From the NCBI GenBank assembly GCA_011330545.1, contig DRQI01000182.1, positions 1-6,076 on the forward strand: 6,076 bases of DNA, in the 5' to 3' direction. A model generated the notes under the pieces. The model ran no database searches, was not told the DNA's origin, and saw only the letters and a program-made list of their open reading frames with translations. The translations under genes were made by a program, and so were the position numbers. Below are positions 1-5,106 of this stretch, piece after piece (positions within the stretch are counted from its first letter, which is position 1; every line of letters starts with the position of its first letter). Origin of the DNA: Flavobacteriia bacterium (GTDB taxonomy: Bacteria > Bacteroidota > Bacteroidia > Flavobacteriales > Flavobacteriaceae).

Positions 1-1
1 G

Positions 2-349
2 GTAGATACCAATAATGTTTTTTTACTGGGCTTTAGCCAAGGTACTATTTTAAGTTATGCCGTAGCCTTTAATTATCCCGAAAAGGTACAACACGTTATT
101 GCCCTAAGCGGTTATATCAATGACGAATTATTGCCCAAAAAATTAATCAAAGAGAAATATACCCATTTAGATTTTTATATCTCACACGGTACAGCTGACC
201 AAGTATTGCCCGTTGAATGGGCCAGAAAAGCACCGCCGTTATTAGAAAAACTCGGCATTCGGTATTCATATCAAGAATATCCTGTAGGGCATGGGGTGGC
301 ACCACAAAATTTTTATAGTTTTAATACGTGGATTCAAGAGCGGATTTAG
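2..349 (+). CDS. Alpha/beta-hydrolase esterase (phospholipase/carboxylesterase-like), 3' part
   Basis: This is the C-terminal 115 residues of a gene whose start lies left of the window; the frame is open from base 2 to the TAG at 347-349. All three catalytic elements of a serine hydrolase are visible: the nucleophile elbow GFSQG (Ser codon 35-37), the Asp in HGTADQV (codon 197-199) and the His in VGHGV (codon 290-292). Their spacing and the phrases around them fit the Abhydrolase_2 family, cytoplasmic carboxylesterases and lysophospholipases of about 200-220 residues, so roughly the N-terminal half is missing. A TTG at 131 inside the frame is not the true start, because the nucleophile lies upstream of it. 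The substrate cannot be read from the sequence; a short-chain ester or acyl-thioester is a family-based guess. The next gene begins 68 bp downstream on the same strand, and no clear terminator separates them. Confidence 0.88.
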   Translation, partial: VDTNNVFLLGFSQGTILSYAVAFNYPEKVQHVIALSGYINDELLPKKLIKEKYTHLDFYISHGTADQVLPVEWARKAPPLLEKLGIRYSYQEYPVGHGVAPQNFYSFNTWIQERI

Positions 350-417
350 CCGTAAAACAAATAGAAAATTCATCGGAATAATGTACCTTTATTCACTCAA
401 ATAAACTTGTGCAAACA

Positions 418-1956
418 ATGAAAAAAATTGTACTCTCCTTCATTTTTATATTGGCAATAAACCCTTTTTTCGGACAAACTGCCCATACAGTAAACTACAA
501 AGAACTCGATGCTTATTTTGCAAAAATGGTCAACGATTGGGAGGTACCCGGGGCTTCTATCGGAATTGTAAAAGACGGCAAACTCGTTTTTACCGGAAAT
601 TACGGCGTATTGGAAGTCGGCAAAAAAGGAACCGCCGATAAAAATACCTTATATGCCATCGCTTCCAATTCAAAAGCATTTACCAGTGCACTCATCGGAA
701 TGTTAGTACAAGAAGGAAAACTCAACTGGAATGACAAAGTAAAAAAATACTTGCCCTACTTTGCCCTCTATGACCCTTGGGTAAGTGATGAAGTTACCGT
801 ACGCGATTTGCTGAGCCACCGTATAGGACTCGGTACTTTTAGCGGAGATGTAATTTGGTATAAGTCTGATTTAACCTCAGAAGAAATTATCAAACGCCTG
901 CGGTTTTTACCAAAAGCCTATGATTTTAGAGCCGGCTATGGCTATTCAAATGTAATGTATATCACTGCCGGAGAACTCATTAAACAAGTAACCGGCAAAA
1001 CGTGGAGTGAAAATGTAAAAGAACGCATCTTGAAGCCTTTGCAGATGAATAGGACGATTACCTCACCCAAATACCTCGATGCCAAAGGCAATTATGCTAC
1101 CCCACATGCCCGCCAAAACAATAAAAATATACCCGTAGTTTGGGAAGACTGGGAAGAAATAGGGGCTTTGGGCGGTATCATTACCAGTGTAGAAGACATT
1201 TCGAAATGGATGATTTTTAATTTAAACAATGGAATCATCGGCAACGATACCTTACTCACCAAAGAAACCCGGAATATGGTGTGGACGCCGCACAATAATT
1301 TTATTGTTGACCACACCGTTAAAAATGATTTCGACAGGCATTTCAGTGCTTACGGACTCGGTTGGGGCTTGAGCGATTATCACGGAAGGCTACGCGTAGG
1401 CCATACCGGCGGGTATGACGGCATGATTACCGAAGTAGCACTCATTCCAGATGAAAAATTAGGAGTGGTGGTACTTACCAACGGAATGAAAAGTCCGATT
1501 AGGGCAGCCACCAATTATGCATTAGATAAAATGTTGGGGGTAAAAACAATTGACTGGTCGGCAAAATTATTACACAATACCAATCAAAAGAATACCGAAG
1601 ATAGCCGTATTTCTGAAAGAAAGAAAAAGAGGGTTTTACATACCAAACCATCAGTACCCTTAACGGCTTATACCGGCACCTACTATGCCGATATTTACGG
1701 AAATATTATTATCTCTTTAAAAGAAGGTAAGTTGCGTATGAAATTTGAGCATTCGCCCGACCTTTCGGCAAGCCTCAGCCATTGGCATTATGATGTTTGG
1801 AAAATAGAATGGGATAAAAAACATGCGTGGTTTGATTTCGGTACAGTGAAATTCAATACCGATAACAACCTCAATGTTAAAAGTATCGATTTTGACGTAC
1901 CCAATAACGATATCTTTTTTGAAGAATTAAAACCGATAAAATTAGAAGGAAAATAA
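418..1956 (+). CDS. Exported serine hydrolase, beta-lactamase/PBP-like fold with DUF3471-like C-terminal domain
   Basis: The protein has 512 residues from the ATG at 418. An in-frame GTG at 409 would add only three residues; the ATG is preferred because it gives a clean signal peptide (MKK, hydrophobic core at 4-17, likely cleavage near FGQ-TA at 20). The catalytic domain spans about 25-375 and carries the three motifs of the class C beta-lactamase/DD-peptidase superfamily: SNSK with Ser83 and Lys86, Tyr176-Ser-Asn178, and His329-Thr-Gly331 in place of Lys-Thr-Gly. The HTG form is common in esterase- and peptidase-type members, so true beta-lactamase activity should not be assumed. A basic linker rich in Lys and Arg (about 390-410) leads to a beta-rich C-terminal domain (about 412-510, starting LTAYTGTYYADIYG) that resembles DUF3471, a usual partner of this fold. 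It probably acts in the periplasm. All key residues are present and nothing suggests decay. Substrate unknown: peptide, D-amino-acid ester or other ester are possible. Confidence 0.93.
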   Translation: MKKIVLSFIFILAINPFFGQTAHTVNYKELDAYFAKMVNDWEVPGASIGIVKDGKLVFTGNYGVLEVGKKGTADKNTLYAIASNSKAFTSALIGMLVQEGKLNWNDKVKKYLPYFALYDPWVSDEVTVRDLLSHRIGLGTFSGDVIWYKSDLTSEEIIKRLRFLPKAYDFRAGYGYSNVMYITAGELIKQVTGKTWSENVKERILKPLQMNRTITSPKYLDAKGNYATPHARQNNKNIPVVWEDWEEIGALGGIITSVEDISKWMIFNLNNGIIGNDTLLTKETRNMVWTPHNNFIVDHTVKNDFDRHFSAYGLGWGLSDYHGRLRVGHTGGYDGMITEVALIPDEKLGVVVLTNGMKSPIRAATNYALDKMLGVKTIDWSAKLLHNTNQKNTEDSRISERKKKRVLHTKPSVPLTAYTGTYYADIYGNIIISLKEGKLRMKFEHSPDLSASLSHWHYDVWKIEWDKKHAWFDFGTVKFNTDNNLNVKSIDFDVPNNDIFFEELKPIKLEGK

Positions 1957-2017
1957 ACTACTATAAATTTGAAATCCATAGTTTTAAACAAAGAATGAAT
2001 TTTTTTACTAATTGATT

Positions 2018-2043
2018 GTCATTCCTGCAAAAGCAGGAATCCA
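2018..2043. repeat. REP-like palindromic element
   Basis: A perfect 8-bp stem, ATTCCTGC (2021-2028) with GCAGGAAT (2033-2040), closes on an AAAA loop and is flanked by GTC on the left and CCA on the right. The whole unit closely resembles a short intergenic palindrome found in many bacterial genomes (GTC, ATTCCTGC, a four-base loop, GCAGGAAT, CCA), which is usually present in many copies. Only one full copy is present here, so its repetitive nature is an inference from that resemblance. It lacks a following T-run on either strand and so is not a typical intrinsic terminator. Confidence 0.6.
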
Positions 2044-2061
2044 TATAAAAACATAAAGCAA

Positions 2062-2078
2062 CTGCAATAAAATTGCAG
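2062..2078. repeat. Second perfect stem-loop upstream of the DUF4139 gene
   Basis: CTGCAAT (2062-2068) and ATTGCAG (2072-2078) form a perfect 7-bp inverted repeat around a three-base AAA loop. Its right arm runs into GCAGGAAT (2075-2082), an exact 8-base copy of the right arm of the hairpin 42 bases upstream. It could be an RNA structure in the leader or a DNA-binding site. The three-base loop and A/T-rich stem make a stable RNA hairpin only moderately likely. No T-run follows. Confidence 0.45.
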
Positions 2079-2126
2079 GAATTTAACCTTGAACTAAATT
2101 ATGAAATAATTAAGAAAAATCGGCCC

Positions 2127-3740
2127 ATGATGAAAATGTTATCCTTTTTAGCCATCTCTTTATTTTTAATTTCAGGCACATCCCCTACACCGCCTAAATT
2201 TATTGTTTCGCACAAAATAGCATCTGTAACCGTTTACCTTAGCAATGCCCAAATTACCAGAAAAGCCCAAGTAAACATCCCGAAAGGGAAATCTGAATTG
2301 GTATTTAACGGAATTTCATCAAGAATATTAGAACAAGGCATGAAAGTACATGCTTCTGACAATGTGAAAATTTATGCCGTTAGTATTGACAAAGAAGCCA
2401 ATAGTTATGAAGAAAATGAAGAATGGCTTGCCATAGAAGACCAACTCGAAAAATTAGAGCTGGAAAAAAGCCAAATCGCCACTGAACAAATATCACTTAA
2501 AAAAGAAATGGCATTTTTAGAATCAAATATAAAGATAGGCGATAACAGTACTGCCACATTTACACAATTAGACGCAAGAGCTACTTATTTGGGCAAAAAA
2601 ATAAAAACCCTTTTAGTAAAGTTACTTGCCCAAAAACAAAAATCAGACAATATAGACCTGCAAAAAAGTAAATTATTTGACCTTCAAAATGAAATAGAAG
2701 ACAAACTCGAAAAAACGAATACCACTATTAGGGTAACCGTCATAAGCGACAATGCTACGAGTTGTGATATTGATCTCAAGTATTTGGTAAGCAATGCCAT
2801 TTGGAAACCTGTTTATTCAATTAAGGCTTACCATCAAAACCCTACTATTAATATAGAATATCAAGCACAAATTTATAACGATACCGGCAATGACTGGGAA
2901 AACAAACCTATTACCTTGGCTATTATAGACTCTTCTACCGATGTAAGCCTGCCAAAAATGAGGCCTTGGGTTTTAGATGGCGATTATGATAGCAATGATA
3001 TCTATTCCGGTGAAGGAAAACTAAGCACCTCAAAAGGAAACTATAACCAAAAGAATAACAAAGAAGAATTAAAATATGATATTATTCAAATTGACAATTT
3101 GAGTACGCGGTTTCAATTAGCACAATTGCATACAATTCCGGCAGATGCCACACCCCATTTAGTAGACGTCACGAATTACACGAAAAAAGTGGCATATTAT
3201 ACGCTCTCCATCCCCAAAGTGAAAAATGGGGCTTTTTTAATTGCTAAAATTCCGAATTGGGAAAATATGGGTTTGCTTGACGGGACTATGAATTTATACT
3301 ACAATGATACCTTTCAAGGAATTTCACAACTAGACACACGCCAAGTAAGCGATACCTTAGACATTTCATTGGGTAAAGATGATGCCTTTAGTGTTACTAA
3401 AAGAAAACTTAGCAGTAAGAGCAGTAAAAAATTGATAGGTTTTAACATTACCGAAAAATTATCGTATGAAATTATCATAAAGAACAAAAGAAATCAGCCT
3501 GCCGAAATTGAAATAAGAGACCAATTGCCGGTTGCTACCGATAAAAATGTTATTGTCAAAGTCCTACAAATTAGCAATGCCCAATTAGAGCCGCTTAGCG
3601 GCCAACTTACATGGCAAGTGGCCTTAAAACCTCATGAAAGTAAAAAGATTTTATTAACGTTTAGTGTTAAATATCCTAAAAGCCAACGGGGTATTTTACG
3701 GCATGACAGAAAAAATATTAGGTCACCAAAGTTTTTTTAA
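2127..3740 (+). CDS. Exported DUF4140/DUF4139 domain protein (mucoidy inhibitor MuiA-like)
   Basis: The protein has 537 residues from the ATG at 2127; a second ATG follows at 2130. The open frame reaches up to a TTG at 2073, but that start would put 18 polar residues before the signal peptide and overlap a hairpin. Residues 1-18 form a signal peptide (LSFLAISLFLISG core, no lipobox Cys). A DUF4140-like domain starts near 28 (IASVTVYLSNAQITRKA) and runs to about 95. A charged, heptad-like stretch at 96-200, rich in Glu, Lys and Leu, predicts a long coiled coil. The DUF4139-like domain covers about 202-517, with the hallmark YLVSNAIWKPVYSIKA at 219-234 and a closing TFSVKYP. Between 283 and 318 lies an Asn/Lys/Ser-rich linker where some relatives carry a carboxypeptidase-regulatory-like insert, absent here. 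The family is periplasmic or envelope-associated with no settled biochemical role; the MuiA name comes from an effect on polysaccharide production. The last 20 residues look foreign to the family (see findings). Confidence 0.88.
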   Translation: MMKMLSFLAISLFLISGTSPTPPKFIVSHKIASVTVYLSNAQITRKAQVNIPKGKSELVFNGISSRILEQGMKVHASDNVKIYAVSIDKEANSYEENEEWLAIEDQLEKLELEKSQIATEQISLKKEMAFLESNIKIGDNSTATFTQLDARATYLGKKIKTLLVKLLAQKQKSDNIDLQKSKLFDLQNEIEDKLEKTNTTIRVTVISDNATSCDIDLKYLVSNAIWKPVYSIKAYHQNPTINIEYQAQIYNDTGNDWENKPITLAIIDSSTDVSLPKMRPWVLDGDYDSNDIYSGEGKLSTSKGNYNQKNNKEELKYDIIQIDNLSTRFQLAQLHTIPADATPHLVDVTNYTKKVAYYTLSIPKVKNGAFLIAKIPNWENMGLLDGTMNLYYNDTFQGISQLDTRQVSDTLDISLGKDDAFSVTKRKLSSKSSKKLIGFNITEKLSYEIIIKNKRNQPAEIEIRDQLPVATDKNVIVKVLQISNAQLEPLSGQLTWQVALKPHESKKILLTFSVKYPKSQRGILRHDRKNIRSPKFF

Positions 3741-3780
3741 AACATTGATTTTATTGTAATTACTATATAAAAACTATCAA

Positions 3781-4404
3781 ATGAACAGATTCGACAACGA
3801 AGCCAAAGATTGGGATAAAAATACCGGCGCCCTCGAAAGGGCTACCATTTTTGCCCGCGAAATAAAACAATACCTCAAACCCAACACTTCCCAAAATGCC
3901 TTGGAATTTGGCTGTGGTACCGGACTCTTAAGTTTTGAATTACAAGATGTTTTCAACACCATTACCTTGGTAGACACTTCACAAGGAATGATAGATGTTT
4001 TAAAAGAAAAAATAGAAGCTCAAGGCCTCAGCCATTTTACACCGGTATTGGCAGACCTGTTACAAGAAGGCAGTAACATTACAGGCGTTGATGTACTCTA
4101 TACCCTGATGACCTTACACCATATCAATGACCTCAGTCAGATTTTTAAAGTTTTCTATACCATGCTAGCTCCTAACGGATATCTATGTATTGCCGATTTG
4201 GTAAAAGAAGACGGCACCTTCCACCCTGCTGAAATGAATTTTGACGGGCATCATGGTTTTGACAAAGAAAAACTAAGTGCCGAATTAGCAGCTCACGGAT
4301 TTGAAACAGTATCTTACAGTATTCCGTATAGCATTGAAAAACAACACGGCACCACTGTAAAAAAATATCCGTTATTCTTGCTAATCGCTAAAAAAGTGCC
4401 TTAA
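3781..4404 (+). CDS. Class I SAM-dependent methyltransferase
   Basis: A complete 207-residue cytoplasmic protein with no signal peptide or membrane segment. It starts FDNEAKDWD, a common opening of UbiE-like small-molecule methyltransferases. Motif I, the SAM-binding glycine loop, is LEFGCGTGLLS at 41-51; the acidic residue that binds the SAM ribose is Asp65 in LVDTSQGM; a motif near 103-114 reads GVDVLYTLMTLHHI, and the usual strand after the Asn-Gly turn is YLCIADL at 134-140. Length and motifs fit the Methyltransf_11/25 group. The acceptor is not predictable; a small molecule is more likely than DNA or rRNA because no target-recognition domain is present. The ATG at 3781 follows an A-rich leader (AAAACTATCAA) without a Shine-Dalgarno sequence. 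It begins 40 bp after the DUF4139 gene, so co-transcription is possible. Its stop is one base from the stop of the convergent lipoprotein gene. Confidence 0.92.
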   Translation: MNRFDNEAKDWDKNTGALERATIFAREIKQYLKPNTSQNALEFGCGTGLLSFELQDVFNTITLVDTSQGMIDVLKEKIEAQGLSHFTPVLADLLQEGSNITGVDVLYTLMTLHHINDLSQIFKVFYTMLAPNGYLCIADLVKEDGTFHPAEMNFDGHHGFDKEKLSAELAAHGFETVSYSIPYSIEKQHGTTVKKYPLFLLIAKKVP

Positions 4405-4405
4405 A

Positions 4406-4945
4406 TTAATTTTTTAACAGCACCTCCACATAATTATGTGTATTCAAATACTCCGCTTTTAATTGCCGCAGGTATTTTACTACGGTATCGCGTAATTTGT
4501 AGTTGGGTGACAGGCAATCGTTCATAGCCGTATCAGAAACAGTCAATACCAAAAACCATTTTCCTTTACGCGAAAATTCAGCATCGGCAAGCAACGGGTC
4601 ATGCCCATCAGATTCCAATTTCGCATCAATGACAATCGGAACTAAATTTAAGGTCTTTGTAGGGATTTCGGTTTCATAAAAAGAAAGGAAATATTGATTG
4701 CCTTCAATGCTAAAGGGCACATTGCTATCAACGAGGTCATACCCTAAATCATACTTGGCATTGATAAAATTATAGAATTCATCGGCCTCTTTAGGGTCTT
4801 CAAAAATAAAAGCGTGCTCTCTCGGCAGGTTTCGCTTAAACTTCTTGGCTAACATTACCTTATCGTCTTTAATGGTAGGCGCAATGCGTAGCGGTATGCA
4901 TGACGACAATATAAATAATACGAGAATGATAGGTGCCGGCTTCAT
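4406..4945 (-). CDS. Predicted lipoprotein of unknown function
   Basis: The protein has 179 residues when started at the ATG at 4945-4943. The frame extends to a TTG at 4969-4967, but that would place eight polar residues before the signal and overlap the candidate promoter. The N-terminus is a lipoprotein signal peptide, MKPAPIILVLFILSSC, with lipobox LSSC and lipidated Cys16. Residues after the Cys (IPLR) do not match the acidic surface-export signal known in flavobacteria, so periplasmic-side anchoring is more likely. The mature part is soluble, mixed alpha/beta in appearance, with aromatic-rich strands (NQYFLSFYETEIP at 83-95, GKWFLVLTVSD at 128-138) and a helical C-terminus (about 150-175). 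Cys144 is the only other cysteine. I do not recognise a family. It is divergent from the aspartyl protease gene, with 161 bp between starts, and converges with the methyltransferase gene. Confidence 0.85.
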   Translation of the reverse strand: MKPAPIILVLFILSSCIPLRIAPTIKDDKVMLAKKFKRNLPREHAFIFEDPKEADEFYNFINAKYDLGYDLVDSNVPFSIEGNQYFLSFYETEIPTKTLNLVPIVIDAKLESDGHDPLLADAEFSRKGKWFLVLTVSDTAMNDCLSPNYKLRDTVVKYLRQLKAEYLNTHNYVEVLLKN

Positions 4946-4966
4946 AAATAGTTTTCTATGTGTTAT

Positions 4967-4995
4967 CAAAGATTATACCAATTAGTGAAGCAAAA
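4967..4995 (-). promoter_or_regulatory. Candidate promoter of the lipoprotein gene
   Basis: On the minus strand TTTTG (4995-4991) is followed after 16 bases by AATCTTTG (4974-4967). This is close to the Bacteroidetes pattern TTG, 17-23 bases, TAnnTTTG, with one mismatch at the first T and a slightly short spacer. Transcription would begin near 4960, giving a leader of about 15 bases before the ATG at 4945. Called from pattern match only. Confidence 0.35.
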
Positions 4996-5017
4996 CCGAT
5001 TAAAAAACGAGATAATA

Positions 5018-5050
5018 TTGAGGCCGTTTTAACAGATAACCTTATTTTTG
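5018..5050 (+). promoter_or_regulatory. Candidate promoter of the aspartyl protease gene
   Basis: TTG at 5018-5020 and TATTTTTG at 5043-5050 are separated by 22 bases. The second matches the Bacteroidetes -7 consensus TAnnTTTG at every defined position, and the spacing lies in the accepted range. The transcription start would be about 5056-5058, leaving a leader of roughly 50 bases. This is the best promoter candidate in the window. A weaker alternative -7 (TACCTTTC, 5077-5084) overlaps the inverted repeat downstream but has no well-placed TTG. Confidence 0.5.
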
Positions 5051-5056
5051 ACAACC

Positions 5057-5079
5057 GTATTGTTTTCTACAAACAATAC
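5057..5079. promoter_or_regulatory. Perfect inverted repeat at the predicted transcription start (operator or 5' stem-loop)
   Basis: GTATTGTTT (5057-5065) and AAACAATAC (5071-5079) are exact reverse complements of nine bases around a five-base spacer, TCTAC. The repeat begins almost where transcription from the 5018-5050 promoter should start. It could be a binding site for a dimeric repressor or the first structure of the mRNA leader. It is not followed by a T-run long enough for a terminator. It lies between divergent genes, about 112 bases from the lipoprotein start and 28 bases from the protease start. Confidence 0.5.
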
Positions 5080-5106
5080 CTTTCTATCACGAATAAATAA
5101 AACAAT

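Larger units (their letters stand above)
1957..2126. other. 170-bp intergenic region with two hairpins
   Basis: This gap separates the serine hydrolase stop from the DUF4139 protein start. It is A/T-rich and non-coding in appearance. It contains a TAAATTTG at 1964-1971 that fits the Bacteroidetes -7 consensus TAnnTTTG, but no TTG lies 17-23 bases upstream, so it is only half of a promoter. Two perfect stem-loops follow (listed separately at 2021-2040 and 2062-2078). If transcription starts near 1978, both would lie in the 5' leader of the DUF4139 gene. No ribosome-binding sequence is seen, as expected for this phylum. Confidence 0.6.

Noticed and set aside
384..391. TACCTTTA as a -7 promoter element for the serine hydrolase
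   Set aside because: The last consensus base is missing and there is no TTG at the proper distance upstream; too weak to list as a promoter.
1092..1316. Open frame of 74 codons on the minus strand
   Set aside because: It lies wholly inside the serine hydrolase gene and encodes no recognisable motif; it is a shadow frame.
418..1956. Calling this gene an antibiotic-resistance beta-lactamase
   Set aside because: It has HTG rather than KTG and a DUF3471-like tail, as in many non-resistance serine hydrolases; the sequence does not support a resistance claim.
1955..1984. Inverted repeat AAACTA / TAGTTT after the serine hydrolase stop as a terminator
   Set aside because: The stem is six A/T-rich base pairs with an 18-base loop and only a short T-run; this is expected by chance in such DNA.
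1788..1991. Open frame of 67 codons on the minus strand
   Set aside because: It mostly overlaps the end of the serine hydrolase gene and has no family resemblance or start context; shadow frame.
2101..2109. Mini-ORF ATG AAA TAA ahead of the DUF4139 gene as a regulatory upstream ORF
   Set aside because: Two codons in A/T-rich DNA without any translation signal are most simply chance.
3777..3977. Open frame of 66 codons on the minus strand
   Set aside because: It overlaps the methyltransferase N-terminal region, including the SAM-binding loop coding sequence; shadow frame.
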